Source: Crossaster papposus (lineage: Eukaryota > Echinodermata > Asteroidea > Velatida > Solasteridae). From it: a stretch of DNA of 64,000 bases. How positions within the stretch are numbered: the first letter of the stretch is position 1; each line of letters opens with the position of its first letter. The position numbers and the translations under genes were made by a program. Positions 20,601 through 33,500 of this stretch are shown piece after piece. Location of the stretch: contig JBAIAA010000534.1 of the NCBI GenBank assembly GCA_037893245.1, forward strand, positions 124,001 through 188,000, given 5' to 3'. The notes beneath the pieces were generated by a model. That model made no database searches. It was not told the origin of the DNA and was given only the letters and a program-made list of their open reading frames with translations.

Positions 20601-22985
20601 CGAGGAGTTTCTTCAGCTACGCAAGGACAGTAAGTTATGCCGCCTTCCCTTCAAAGTATTCGTTTTCTTGTAATATACCAGCTGATGAATTAGGAAAAGA
20701 TAATACTCCCAAAATCGCCATGTTTAGAACCATAAGCGAGCTAAAAATGCTCATCATGAACTCTATCGTTACACTATGATTAGACACTATGATATAGACA
20801 ACTCAGAGTTGAAGGCCAACATTTAACATGATTTACCAACAAGTGTTAGTGTTTAAAACGGGAACATCTCTTTCGGTTTAGAATATTAGATTATCATAAT
20901 GCAACTTCGGATATTGGGGGCTGCTTCTTCACAATGCATTCCCATAGTACAACAAAAAATGGAACCGAGTGGAGTGGCGTCACTATAGTAAAACTTGAAC
21001 AAGCCGTTCTGGCCGTTCGGGACGTTTGGGCCGTTCGGTTGCTCCTAAACTTACCTCCTATACTACTTTGTCATCTTTGTCCCCAGTGGTGGAACGTGGA
21101 CAGCATAAAGCCGGGCAAACTCTGGGACGAGAACAAGACCATGTCAGGCTTCCAGTTCTACCACTTCTTGTTCAACCAAGGCGGCGAGGAGACAGTCAAC
21201 AAGGTCATGAACGAGATCTTCAAGCTGCACACGGTCAATGTACTCAACCCAGTCATCGATTCCACCTATGCCTTCGAGGATGTAAGCCATATAGGTTCCG
21301 ACTGGAGACAAGACTATTCTTGGAAGATATGCCGGCAAAACCAGTGTCATACAGAACAACAAATTAGACTCCTGATGTGTAAATCAGCCTTCTCCTTTCT
21401 CTCTATTGGTTAAAACCCTCTGACGGAGTAACCGGTCACTCTCCTAATTATCTTAAAATAATAGCTTGCACAACACTACCGATGATTACGGATTCCATAG
21501 AGTCCAAAATTCACGCCTATACACTGGAACTTGTTTGCGATACCAATCGGCTATTTAGAATGTTTACCGCTTATATATAGGTTGGTCTTTACATTTTAAA
21601 AACGTTCAACACTTTGTCACTAAAAACGCGATTTTCTTTTGTTCTTAACTTGTTTACGTCAGCTAATGTATATTTTGTGTTTTGTTAATCAGTCGAGAAA
21701 AATAAATTGTGTTTTTGTAACTTTTCTCAGGTTGGAGAAGCCATGTTAAAAATACATGACCACAAGAATATCGGAAAAATACTCATAATACCAGAACAAG
21801 AACCAAAGCCAAAGGTAAACATTTAATTCCTATTAAAAAAATGGTCATTCAAAAGTTTTTTTTTTCCTGTCTCTGTTTAGTAAAAAACGGACAGCAATTA
21901 TTAAACTATGTATAGTTACATTTGTGTGTGTGTGTGGGGGGGGGGGGGGGGGGGGGGGATTTCCACCTTAAGGTTACAAGTTAAGGTTGATTTAGCATAG
22001 ATTATTTAATTTCATGTTTGTTAAAGTTTTATTATTTTTGTCTATTTTCTCCCCAGGCTACACCATAATTCACTGTAAGATATCTTGAAATTTTACGATG
22101 CACGCGGTACGGTCCCACGGAAATTTAAATCACCGTAACCTTTCATCGTATAGAGTTACAGCATTGTTCGTCCGTCCGTCCGTCTCACTATCTGTTTGTC
22201 CTTCCAGTATTCTATTCATCATCTTTCAGCCATCCACACCATCTCTATATCAACCCTCCCATCCAATGGATGTGTATTAAAATCACCACCAAAATCACAG
22301 GTTCTTGTCGACCACTCTTTCAAATTGTTTCGTGCACTGACGGCATCGTGAGCTGCTTCGCATTATACGCGCAGCATGTTGAACCTTGATCGTCTATATT
22401 TCATACAAAGTCACGACTATTCATGCCAAAATTATGGTCGATGTTTTTCATGTGGTTTTATTGAGGAAGAAGAATTTTGTTTTAAAGGAATTACGACATT
22501 TTACACTGCAATAAATGTACTGATTTAACCGTAAACCGATTTGTACAAACTGCAATTATGTTTGCTATAACTATGATTTATACTCAGTTGGAAATTTAGA
22601 AAGAAAGGAACCGGTATAGTTAAACCGCTTTTTAACCGTCTAGATTTTACCAAACCATTTCCCTATACCTCAATCCTGAATATTTTCCAATTGGGATTTC
22701 ATCTCCGCACCTATCATCCATTTTTCTCAAAGCTCTACTAATTACCCAATATTTCCATTCTAGAATCATTACACAGGTATGAGCATGATGATGTCTGGTG
22801 CCATTAATTGGTGTTGTGACATTGGTTACTAATACTTAAACATATTTTTGTACCTTACTTTTTAAAAATGTGAACATTCTTTTAATTCTTATCCGATAAT
22901 CCTACAGCCTGTGAACGTGCCAGAGGTAGCTGCTTCCGAAGCCAGTAGCACAGACGACGTCAAGGAGCCAGACACACCCAAGTAA
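5647..22985 (+). CDS. VAT1L: VAT1-like quinone oxidoreductase, nine exons
   Basis: Coding exons: 5647-5852, 9922-10051, 10815-11030, 11820-11965, 12369-12472, 20574-20629, 21087-21281, 21731-21814, 22908-22985. The phases join perfectly and give 404 residues (human VAT1L is about 419). It belongs to the zinc-free medium-chain reductase (zeta-crystallin-like) family related to synaptic vesicle protein VAT-1. Visible features: an acidic low-complexity N-terminus; a GroES-like domain with CGLNFLDLMMRQG; a Rossmann NAD(P)H-binding motif LVHSAGGGV-GIAVAQLC built across the exon 3/4 junction; DIVLDCLCGEDT; then VVTGETRSFFSYA and FQFYHFLFNQGG, which fit VAT1L better than VAT1. No catalytic zinc ligands are apparent. 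Intron 5 carries a 7.3-kb DNA transposon, intron 2 a large tandem repeat and intron 3 a foldback element. A possible AATAAA lies at 23597-23602. The biochemical substrate is unknown. Confidence 0.93.
6255..6325 (-). repeat. tRNA-derived SINE head or tRNA pseudogene
   Basis: Read on the minus strand there is a box A-like AAAGCTCAATTGAGA, then an arm that can pair (ACCGG with CCGGT), then a box B-like GGTTCAAACC. The spacing is tRNA-like, but the anticodon loop is too long and the acceptor stem pairs poorly. This is a tRNA-derived repeat, not a functional tRNA gene. It lies in VAT1L intron 1. Confidence 0.5.
7746..7850 (+). repeat. C-rich low-complexity tract in VAT1L intron 1
   Basis: The tract is almost pure C with scattered T and A, including runs of ten or more C. 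It has no coding meaning. It may vary in length between individuals or be mis-assembled. Confidence 0.85.
9690..9858 (+). repeat. Dispersed short element, copy 1 (ends AGGGTTAtGGTTAA)
   Basis: It shares a long, nearly identical core with 43297-43446, and with 29404-29555 and 31395-31558 in inverse orientation. The core includes GATTGCATACTTTGTC and GACTTGTGTGCAGAGTCC. It lies at the end of VAT1L intron 1, about 65 bases before exon 2. Confidence 0.75.
10135..10725 (+). repeat. Tandem array of ~20-bp units, CTGACttCCCCTCCCCTCAG
   Basis: About 27 imperfect copies of a 19-24 bp unit lie in VAT1L intron 2, ending about 90 bases before the real exon 3 acceptor at 10814/10815. Every unit combines a CTGAC branch-site-like pentamer, a C/T tract and CAG, so each resembles a 3' splice site in the transcribed strand. 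A foldback-element left-end fragment (CAATTTCAAGGAGCTGCTAA) lies just before it at about 10085-10110. Open frames across the array on the minus strand are repeat artefacts. Confidence 0.9.
11403..11644. repeat. Foldback MITE, GGGCCAATTTCAT family, copy in VAT1L intron 3
   Basis: The left end GGGCCAATTTCATAGAGCTG is mirrored at the right end, and TGCTTAGCA motifs repeat inside both arms, so the 240-bp unit is one long imperfect palindrome. Related copies lie at 48116-48354, 53097-53281, 53590-53811 and 55016-55260. No open frame is present, so it is a non-autonomous element. Confidence 0.85.
12091..12163 (+). repeat. Short repeat with telomere-like ends, TTAACCCTAA...TTAGGGTTA
   Basis: The core GTGTGCAAAATCATATTTAT followed by TTTTGGAGGATTTG closely matches 40505-40577, and a partial copy lies near 31750-31797. 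Both ends carry AACCCTAA-type sequence in inverted orientation. It lies in VAT1L intron 4. Confidence 0.6.
12584..12668 (+). repeat. Left terminal inverted repeat of the ISL2EU-like element
   Basis: The repeat begins AAGGTCTATTGTCGATCGGT and matches the reverse complement of 19827-19911 at every one of 85 positions. Identity ends where a GC-rich subterminal stretch (12663-12697) begins. Confidence 0.95.
13444..17421 (+). CDS. ISL2EU ORF1: SAP-SWIM-YqaJ nuclease-PHD protein
   Basis: Exons 13444-13641, 14160-14385, 14851-14993, 15417-15520 and 15888-17421 join in phase to 734 residues. Seen: a SAP-like N-terminus (MDVSTIRKFLNLKKDQLSSY); a SWIM-type zinc finger CSC-x7-CKH at about residues 219-231, assembled across intron 4; a YqaJ/lambda-exonuclease-like PD-(D/E)XK domain at about 405-560 with WGKNREAM, ASPDG and LLEIKNP all present; and a PHD-type finger at about 666-725 with CGIC, GCDKC, WYHYSC and CDKC. 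Intron 4 uses a GC donor (G|GCAAGT at 15520/15521), the only splice I found that keeps the SWIM cysteines in frame. Family knowledge: YqaJ proteins accompany ISL2EU transposases, role unproven, possibly DNA end processing. An in-frame upstream ATG at 13339 exists, but its extension looks like GC-rich 5' UTR. The exon 2 acceptor is the least certain boundary. Confidence 0.85.
17776..19309 (-). CDS. ISL2EU transposase: THAP-coiled coil-DDE protein
   Basis: The main frame 19203-17776 (475 aa from its first ATG) extends in frame through 19309, where an acceptor AG lies at 19311-19310. The extension supplies the rest of a THAP domain (GIKFHKCSD, YRTWTSLLKRKDYTV, then RVCSNHF). Next come a Cys-rich patch (CTCSSVTCAVC), a coiled coil at about residues 115-155, a helix-turn-helix-like segment (about 245-262) and a DDE domain. 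Numbered from the 19203 ATG, the catalytic residues are D304 (IIDCTEI), D379 (CMADRGF) and E429 (ARIHVERAIGRLK), all present. It is a Harbinger-related (DDE_Tnp_4) enzyme. The first exon, with the two N-terminal THAP zinc cysteines and the true start, must lie between 19310 and about 19800; I could not place it with confidence. The 3' end converges on ORF1, 354 bases away. Confidence 0.88.
19827..19911 (-). repeat. Right terminal inverted repeat of the ISL2EU-like element
   Basis: This is the exact reverse complement of 12584-12668. It is followed by AT and then host intron sequence. The region from about 19330 to 19826 is transposase promoter and 5' sequence. Confidence 0.95.
21932..21958 (+). 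repeat. GT repeat running into a poly-G tract
   Basis: A short TG run is followed by about 23 G residues in VAT1L intron 8. It is low complexity only. Confidence 0.85.
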
Positions 22986-25900
22986 ACAGATATATGCAGT
23001 GACACAACGCCTGATAATCCCTACCGTGCGATAATCTCGCGATCTGAAATTCCTTAACCGGATTAGGGGCCTACATAGGATTAGAACCACGTGATCGTCT
23101 TATATAGCAGAAACACCATTGGTACATACGTGTCAGTGCATGCTCTGTCTAATGCAAAATATCGTGCATGCCTGCTACCCACGAATCCATGTCGATATAG
23201 AAAACTGAAATTTATAAGTTGCTACTTGTGACGAATACGCACAACCATTTTTAAGTTGATATTCACTGATTACGCAAGGAACCGAAAGGACTTTCCAAAG
23301 TTCAAGGAAAAAAATGTCAATTGTCAGTTGGCCGGTATTGAGAACACACTACATGTATAATGTTTGTTGGTATCATATGAGTTAAAGTCAAGTTTTGAAA
23401 AGGTGTAATGTTATTGTTGAGTCTTATGGTATAATTATTGGTTGTTTTTGTTTCGTAGTATGGTTATGATGTATGGTTATGTATTTCTAATTAAGTAGGC
23501 CTATGACGTAAGATGACGCTTAGATTAATTGATGTAGTGATTTAAATAGGTGGTAGGACCCCAAAATGGGAAAAGTTTCGAGTTTGATGATAGGAGAATA
23601 AAGTACTGAGAACACAAATTGAAATGTGTTCCACAATTATCAGCTCGGAAGGGTGGGACTGGGTAAGATTTAACAACGGAAAACACGGAACGCGTGGTCA
23701 TTGTGGCCAGAAATTTGATTGGTACTTTAAATGAATAAGTTGACGTTATTACGTACCGAAGCAGCGAGGACGCCACATGATTTGCCGACATAGCCTACAA
23801 CATCTTGACATCAAAATGCCTTCCAAAAGTCCATGAAAAACCTTCCACGAAATAATTCATAAGCATTAAATATGTATATAAATGTTGGTGCTTGCATGAA
23901 TCAATGTAAAGTTGTGTACATTAGACGCGTGTGTAAGTCAGAGTATAGAATTATCTTGACGTATTCCCGCTATTACAAGAAGCTTCAAAATAGGAAATTA
24001 TGGAGATTTTCTGGTATTGTTGCGATCTACGAATACTAACAAATTAGATAACAGTAAACTCAGCCTCAAATAGATTTATCTGTATATTAAGATGTAGAGA
24101 GATAAAGAGATAATATAAATACTATAGTTTTATAGCGGGGAAAATAATAATAAGCCAGAAAAATACTAATAATGCCAAAAAACGAAAATAAGGAGCTGTA
24201 TTCATAAACACATTATTCAATCACGCAATGCAATTATGATTCAGGAAACTTTGGAACACAGATTACCAAAATGTTGAATATTTTCACTGTTGTACAAAAC
24301 ATGTACATCTGTGGAATTTGAAAAATAAAACGTCGCAAATAATACACCCGTGTAAAATGAAGTCGGGTTGCACTTGCAAGCGATGTAAACATGGTATGAA
24401 TCGTAAACATTCGCTTGAGCTGTGAAGCCGCAAAGCCCATTACGTTGCCACCATAATTTTGATTAGTTTAATATACAGTATGTGCAAATATTTAAGATAT
24501 ACATTGAGAAGTTCTCACTTTCTGCATTAAGTTTGCAATGTCGGGAGCAATTCATTTGAAACACATGTCCATCGAGCATAATGTAGATACGTTGTGCAGG
24601 TTAAAAGGAGTAATAGATTTAAATTTATGAATGCGCACATGTGTGAATGAAGCACATGTTAAAACAAAGCAGTAACTAATTAACCAGTGCAGGAAAGAAC
24701 AAAAGCCAAACAAAGAATAAAGAATATATTTACAGCTGTAATGTAAGACTTTGTTGTTTATTAATAAATTATTAACCTTCTTCGCCGGGTTTCGGAGTGA
24801 GGGCCAACTGTTCAACAGCTGTGAGAACGAGGATGATTCTAACTGTTGAATACCACCGTGGACGAATGGGACTTTTTAAGCCACGGCGGGAGTAATAATG
24901 AATGTCACGTGATGCGAGTTCCACCAATCAAATTACAAGGATCTGCATGTCAGTTAAATAATACTGTACTGAACCTTCCGATGCATTTTTACATCTTATT
25001 CTAAATGCTTTAACCATTTGTAAAACAAACAATTTCATTGGTACTAGCTAACTTGCACTTCAATCGCTGTTTTATTTTTTCAATATTTTCAAGAATGTCC
25101 TACTTAAACAAAAAATGTTTTCTCATTTTACACGTATATAAATAAAATAACAAATCTACAATACATTTTAGACAATTAGCATAATTCAGATGCATTTTGG
25201 TTAAGGATTTGAAATTAATTTATCAAATTATGCTGTTCATCTTGGAACACAACAAGAAAGTCCTCAAAACTTTGGCAAATATGAAAAAGGATTTAGTCAG
25301 CTTAGTAAAGTATGTTGGAAACTAGCAGAAATATGAGTTAGTGTGGATATTGTATGCATCTTCATAATCGTCATGATTGTTAATTCAGAAGAAAATTTAC
25401 AAGCGTGTGACAATTCTTCTCCCACTCTGGGTATGATTATTCAAACCTATGGTTACCCATGACCTTTGACATGTTGAACATTTATCGGTCAATCTTGGTC
25501 CAGAAAATTGGCACTCTCGTGTCCCAATTTCAAGGTACGTGTAGTTAAAACATACAAAAACTAAGAAAATAAACAGCAGTGGGGAATGGGGATGGAAATA
25601 GGGGATTAAACGAGTAGTCCATCAATACTGCACAAATTTAACATTGCAGAGTACATCTCCCTGCACAAATCTAATCGTAGGTGCACAAGCGTATACCATT
25701 AAGGCTGGAATATCGATCGGTCCAATAGCGTTCGGGGACTCCCAAGTGTAATTTACATACCGTTTTTTATAGCGTTAAATAGAAATATCTGATACTTAGT
25801 GCCGATTTACTGACCAATCGATGGGCGTGTATGATTGGCTCCTCTTCTAAGTTGCATTTGAATTTCTAGTCTTGAGCTATAATCTAGGTCTTCGGACATA

Positions 25901-27570
25901 TTAAAGCTGCATGAGAACAATAAACATAGCCGTATCTCTGGATGCTGTTTTAAAGTCACGGCCATAACGTTTATTGATACTCGACATGAAAGCGAACACG
26001 TACGCGAATTTGTGACATCACGCCAAATTTTTGTGCTAGAATTCACAAAAGTTTAATACATTTTCCCATCGGCGAACTTTCACATTGAATGCTTTGCGAC
26101 GTCAAATTTGCATCGCATTCACTTTTGCGTGAAGTATAAACCTTCTGCGCTTTTTTAGTCATGTACTTGATACATATTAACCAGTTCGCGCCGGATGACG
26201 TAAAACACAAAGTTTTCTCCAGATTTATGCTAACTTTATGTCGATTTGTACAAAGATTCTATCGCTACATCTACCTTGGCTTTATGGTTTGGGTTATACA
26301 ACATCTTGGGCAATAATCAAATGCTTAAAATCCACGTCACCAACTTTAAATTTTGCCGCAAGAAATTTCACACTCATGCCCTGAGACAAAGGCAAACAAA
26401 ATCCTGCAAATTGTTTATCATTTGAAAAACAGGTTTGTTATAATACTGACAAGGAAAACTGCCTTAAAGATATTAAAATGTGACATCTGTGGTTTAGAGA
26501 ATGCTTTTTGGCAAGATCTTCACAGAGGAATCCCTTCTGTAAATGAAAACCTTGCTCTCTTCAAATGTTTCTAAATTATATTGATTCACTATATTTTTTG
26601 CACTTTTGACACCTTTAAGGGGGGGAAAATGTAATCTTTAAAAAATTGCTTTTCATATTGCAGGGCATACATTAAACACTTAAATACAAGACTACATTTC
26701 AGAAGATGATTTTTTTGGTTGAAAAGCTTAGGAAGAAGAATGGTAAATATTGTTTAATATATCACCACAAACATGCATATCTAGGCTCATGCTCAAGTCT
26801 GTTGTTAGTGGTTCCTGCAATTATCAACCTTGACATGATAACCTGGATAAGTGAACTTTGCCAATTATCAACGCAGAAGTAGTAGTTGACAGTGATAATC
26901 TCTCTACTTGCGTAACTTTAACTTAATCTTCAAAATTTTTCGCAGCCTAGGTTGAACTTTTCGGTATAGTAGGGCCTGATGCAAACTTGCCAACCTCTAT
27001 ATTCTACCACAAGTCCTTCCAAAGGCGAATCAACGCGGTTTTGCATGTTCACAGAAAGTCGTGGGGAACGACATTTTATGTTCGCGTTGTGTTTTGTCAT
27101 CGCCGTACCACAACATTTCCCACAAAAAATCAAAACCCTGCCTTCTATCTACAACATACTTGTTAGTTTTTAAGGTCAAAAGCTAGTTTGGCAAGTCAAA
27201 TAACCTCAAATTGGGGCCCGCACAATCGACCTTGCCTCGACCACACTTCTATTTCATGTATTTCGACAGGCTTAGATTTTACTATTTATTTTACTTCCCA
27301 AACAGGATAAACTTTGGTATTATACGAGTTGTTTTTTAACAAGTTGTACAGGAATGCAGTTTAGCACGTTAGGTTAGTTATTAGTTGGCATTAAATATTC
27401 ACATCATCGTTGATAAACTATCCACAGCGAAGACACAGGATAATGAGTATAACAAGAATGAGTACAGTTTTGAACAATACATACAGATGATTTCACAAAG
27501 TGTAATATGCTTGCACAATCTGGCCTTTATAATTCCGGCCCCAGGGTGGGGCGGGGGTTTCGGGGTGGGG
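22986..27570. other. Intergenic region, VAT1L 3' UTR to PRMT5 3' UTR
   Basis: VAT1L and PRMT5 converge here. AATAAA at 23597-23602 (plus) may end VAT1L, and AATAAA at 27290-27285 (minus) lies about 280 bases past the PRMT5 stop. A repeat fragment at about 27140-27215 (TAGTTTGGCAAGTC core) recurs near 33145-33215. The remainder is AT-rich, and its short open frames match no family I recognise. I see no RNA gene. Confidence 0.5.
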
Positions 27571-30500
27571 TTACATGCCGATGGTGTAGGATCGTCCGTT
27601 GATGTTGTGTATAGGCATAGTCACTGGCTCCGATACGCACCACTCGTACCAGACATTTCTGAGAGTGGAGTTGCGCCAGAAATGGACCACCAGATCCGAC
27701 TTGGCTGCCACGTGTACAGGTTCCTAAATAAGAAAAAAAAACACACCAATTTAAAAAAAAACCACATACACATAGGAAAACAAGGCTTGGAATGAGGTAA
27801 ATTTTCTAGACTCATATCTGAACTGCGACACTCAGAAATGTTGGACAATGAAGAATATCGCCAAAAATCTCACTGGAACGAGCCCAAACGCCGAGACTCA
27901 TGCGTTATGTTACCGGCCGGCGGCATTTGCAGAAACACACGTGTTACATAAACAGATGAAAACATGACTGGGAATGAGGTTACTTTTCTCGACTTATATT
28001 TGAGCTGCGAGCCTCAAAGTTGTTGGAGAATGAAGAGACACTCACTAGCTCCAAATCTAAGCTCCAAATATCTCCGAAATAAGCAAAAAACATGTCACAT
28101 ATCGGTGCAGTGTGCCTGAAGACACAGGTTCAAACTCAGATCCAGTCAATTTCATTGTTCAACTTAAAAAAATTGTCATAATGTACCTAGTCCGTTTTCC
28201 TTTGTGGTTGCTTGAAAAAATAATATAATTATACAAAATTAATACGTAAAAGTTACAATTTCTAAGACCTCTTAGTCTCAAACAAAGACTGAGATAAACA
28301 TTAAAAGGCTACGTTCAAATCACTTGGCTATGGCTGACAGTAGCATACACGTCTATGAGAAGTGGATTAAGCCGCTTCCATATAAAGCATGTGCAATTGT
28401 AAGCCGTATCTAAGTAATTGGGACTTAGTGTTTTAAAGCCGTTATACACGTACCTTCAACGGGAAGAATATGGAAAACCAGCTGAACATTCCTTCAGAGA
28501 AGGTCTTTGGGTTGGTGCCTGTCAGTGAAGAATACAGTGTTAGGCCGTGTCCAAATTACTTGGCTGCGGCTTGAATTTACACACGAGTCTATGGTAGCCG
28601 CTGCAGCCACATCTCATAGACTCGTGCGTAATATCAAGCAGCAGCCATGCAATTCGGATAAAGCCTACAAGCCATTAGCAATAAAAGTCCTAAAAAGTCA
28701 AATTTAGCTCAGAAAATATCGAAGCATTAATTAAGGAATATTTTTAGACTAGTCTCATACGGTTTGTGCACAAGGTATCAAGTGATGTCCATGCATGAAA
28801 TTCTGTCATTACTTTTTTTTCACAAACTCCCCGAAGACAAAACTCACTCAGCACGATGTCTTTGTAGAGTACTGTGTCAAAGTACCCGGCAAAGCCGTGG
28901 ACCTCTCCTTCCTCCTCCATGGCGAAGCTGACCGACTTGTAGCGGGTGTTGTCCAGGCTGTTCTTGTTGGGGTGAGTGAAAGTGAAGAGGGGTACCGCGG
29001 GCGACAGACGGGTCACGTTGTGCAGGTGGACCACGTAGGGGGTCTCAAAATGGGCCTAGGAAGAGGAAAGGGTGAACAAAAAGGCGACCTGTTTAATAGA
29101 CAAAATTCATTTGTTGAGACAGATGGATAGAGAGACAAACAAAGATTACTTACGTCTTGGTTCTTTTCTTTATCCTTGCAGAGGCGGACTTCATTGTAGA
29201 GTTTATGCGACATGATGGGGCTCAGATGGGATGTGTATGCACTGGGGATACTTATACAATCATCTGTCAGAGAAAAAGAAAGATCAGGAAAACATGAATC
29301 CTTCAACTCAAACAAAACCGAGTGATGAAATCATGCTAGTACTTCGGGTACATCAAACCCTGAAGAATACCACACAATTTTAATTATAGAAATCCAGTCA
29401 TTATCCCTAACCCTGCCAGATCCAGCACAGTGCATCTGTGGTGACTGCTTTACCTTGCTGGACTCTGCACACAAGTCAATGTGACAAAGTATGCAATCTG
29501 TTTCGTCTGGCAGGGTTTCTAGTCAGAATACCCTGGAAGGTTAGGGTTATTCTAAAATATTATATAAAACCAACAATAAAATTAGGTAGGTCAAGGAGGT
29601 CTATTGTCGGTATCAGCCATACAACGAGGGAGATCAATTGTTGAGAAGGAGCACCACACCTGATCCTTAGTCCGATGTTCTACCGACTGAGCTAGGAATA
29701 CGTGCTGTACCTTTTAGGAACGGTTGTGCCCCGTCCAGGCATTCCGGAGACAGTTCGTTGTCACCAAAGGCCCCAAGGAGCTCACTGACGATGATGTCTG
29801 CCTTCTCAGGAGCACTCCAGTCCCTCATGTCGCTCTGGACAATGGTCACGTTGTCTCCCCACTTCTCCTCCTTGAGAGTGAAGAGGCTGCAGGAAAAATA
29901 GAAAAGTTGTTTGTCAAATTCAGAACAAATAAATGAGGGGCGCTGTGATCCAGTGGTCACGTTGAGCAACTCGTGTATAGTGTTAGAACCCCGACAGGCA
30001 ACATGGTGCTTGTGTCCTTTGACAAGACACTTTACTACAAGTGCATCTCTCCACCCACAGGAGTATAAATGCTGCAAAAAATGGTCTGGAAAACAAAAAG
30101 GCCTTGTAAAAATACAGTATTTGCTGCTATACTGACGTATCTTCCCGAAAAATGGGGAATTTTTACGACGGTCAGCTTGCGATTTTATCAGAATATAGCG
30201 AAGAGGCCGCCGCCGGTTTGTGTACTCACGTTACAGCTGCGTTGGGGTTCTTCTCAACAGCGTACACCTCAATCTTTCTGTCGGCTTGCTCGGCGGCCTT
30301 GAGAGAAGCTGTGACGAGAGGACCCCTGCCTGCCCCTAGCACCATGACAACACTGTCAGGAAAGCACAAACATGGTCACAGATACCACCAGCAAATTTCA
30401 CTCGCCTTATTTTTTTCCTAATACAATGCAATTTCTAGCCACGGCCACAACGATTAAACGAAAAGCTATCGAGCAAATCCCGAAGGGAAATGACAAAGTT

Positions 30501-33500
30501 CGCTTGTGATCAGGCGTAAGTCAAGCTTAAAAGTCTACAAGGTTCAACATTACAAAGCTCTACTTACGAGGTCTTGGTGTCCTTCTCACTGTCTGGTACC
30601 CTGTCTTTGAGTGCCTGGAACACAGCCTTCTGGTAGCTGGTGTACTTGACAGGATCCTTCTCAAAGATTTCGTAAGTTTGGGATTCCAGATTGTCGGCTA
30701 ATGGCTGTATGCAAAACACGCAAGAAAAACGGGGAGACATTCCAAACCATTGCACAAATGCGATCAAATCCGAGTTGAAATAATCAAATACAAAATTGAG
30801 GATTCCTTTGACCTTTGACCCGTACCTGTAGTGGGCACTGCAGGTAGTCCTCGTATCCCTTAGCGAATGCCTCCACGCCAGTCAGTGGCTGTTGGTTCTG
30901 ATATAGATGATCCATGTACTGTTGATAGGCTCGGATGCCCTTGTCTGGGTGTCGGTTGATGCCAGTAATCATCATCTGCACATCAAGCTGAGGGGGAAAA
31001 AAACCATTCAGCATCAAACCACTGGTTTTATTCAGTAAATGTGATCGGACCTCAATCTGCCAAAATCTTCCAAAACCGGAGAATGTTTAAAAGGTTGAGT
31101 GGCAGGCCACGTACTCTAAACAATTTGTTGACTATCTGTTGGTGGGCCTTGGAGAGCACCGGGTACCCCTTCTTGTTGGTAAGGAAGAGCGTGGTTGAGA
31201 ATATAGCACACTTGAGTGGTTCACCCATCCATCGGTTGATGACGGACTGGGGAGGTAGATCGGTGGAGATCTCCAATGCTGGAAACAAAACGAGGAATCA
31301 AGGACACCAAGGATTATAAAAACGTCATCCCTAACAACCACATTCTAAGACTATGTGAGCTAATACCCATTGAACAATGACAGAGATGAATCCTGCTGCA
31401 TTCAGTGACCACAGACTCTGAAGCAGTTTTGACCTGGAGATTTCTGACCTGATGGATCGCGCTGCATTCTGCAGCCAAGTCACTTTGACAAACGATGCAA
31501 TCTAGTGAATTTGGCAGGGTTTCTAGCCAAAATACCCTAAAGGGTTAGGGTTAAAAAGAAAAAAGGCCTAGCTGGTTTTAAAGAGGTAAAGAAGTATCAC
31601 CATATTTGTTCCAAATTTCCAAACAAAATTAAAATCCGGCCAGCTGACATAACAATAATAAACAACACCAGTTAGAGTTTAAGACGAAGCGCATCCTCCA
31701 AAATCAACAAGGCACATGACCGGCAAACAGCCTCAATCCTAAAAAAAAAACACCACCTGGTTGATTCTGGAGGATTTCTCAAGGCGGGTTTAGGGTTTGA
31801 ATTTGACGTACCAACACCAAGTCTCTTGTGATGGTGGCAAACCCGACGTAGCGTGTTCCACCACTGCCAGGGGTCCTGGCCCTCTGGTATGATGTCACTG
31901 TCGTCCAATGAGCTGTTACTGTCACTGGAGCGTTGCTTGACAATAAGGTCATTCTCAATAAGGTCATCAGTCAGGCGAGACGGGGCGCACATTGGGACCT
32001 GTATCCAGACCTATAGGGCAGGTACAAAATACAAGATGCTTATAGATCGATCTGGGCACGCTATTGATTCTAATGCAAGGGCCACCTTCTATGGCGAACA
32101 ATTTATGGTAGATTCTGTTCAGTTAAGTAGCTTCTGTTCAGTTGGGACAGAGGTCTGCGCTCTACCAAGTGGTCCATTTCTAGTTTGTCCTGTTTTGCCA
32201 CAGTTTTAAACTAGCTCCACTGAACACGACGTACCTGGTGGTTGCTGTGACCCTGCATGTGACTGAGCAAGCAACGGCCAAGGTTGGCACACCTGTTACT
32301 AGTCAGCGGCACCAGCACAGCGGGCACGCTCAGATGGGCCGCGTAGGCCAGCTCTTGCTTCAGGGCCGCCTGCGAGTTCTTGCGCGTCGTCTCGTCCTCC
32401 GAGTCCAGCTGTAACCATGGCGACAGCTTGCCCACCACGAGAGAACTCCAGTCTGAGGAACGGAATATTAAGTTTGCTGTGCATTTATCCGTACACCTTT
32501 AAAACTCTTCAAGGTCGATTGGTTCCGCAAGATTTTGAACAAATTGCTGCCTCCTAGGCCAAGGGAAAAATTGCTTGTTTACGGTAACACCCTAAATTAC
32601 CCAAGTAGGTTGGTAGGAAATTAATCAAATTTTGTTTGTAACTTTTTAATTTATTTTTCTTGAATACTTTTTTTGTTTGTGGTCACCATTAATAAATATT
32701 TGGGGATTTCGCAGGATTTATGTTACATGGAGTTTTAACGTGTTGGAATGGCCGGATTTTGCAGGATTTAGATTATGTGTAAGAAAAATAGGGTTATGGG
32801 GTTAAGGATGATGTACCTTGGCTTGAGAGAAACAGGTCCGACCTGGCAAAGGCTCCCTGTCTGTCCTTAGCTTTGCCTTCCAAGAACTCCCGCTTGAACC
32901 GTGGGTGAACTAAAGGCATTGCTGCAAAATCAAACCTAATACGAGGAAAACAAAAGTAGTTTGAACTTAAATGTCAGTGAAAGACAAATGCAATAGCTTT
33001 TTCAGAATTGAACGAAAAACTTCACTTTTCATCTTTTATACTAGTTTGGCTTAGTATCTCAATCTTAAAAGGTAGGATACACCATTTGCAGATATAAAAA
33101 AAAATTAAAATAATAAAAACAAACAAAAAACTGCCCTCTATCTAGTATGACATACTTGTTGATTTTTAATGTCGCAAGCTAGTTTGGCAAGTCCAATAAC
33201 TTCAAAGTGGATTTCGTTCATTATATAGGAACGGGGCCTCGCCCTGACAACAGCATTCCGGACGGAGTATTAATGGGCAGAGGCCACAGCAGCTCCCTGG
33301 TCCGAGACAGGTTCAGACCAACATCTGTGGGTAGCACACCCGGATATTTAAAATTATGTTCGGCCTCACTCGCTTCAACTGCGATTGCGAGCCGGTTGCT
33401 GACAATATTTCCAACCTCGTGACATGTTTATCCGCCATCCGCTTTAAGTTACGAAAAAACTTTGCGTGTATATACACGTCCTCTGACGTACACTAGTCAA

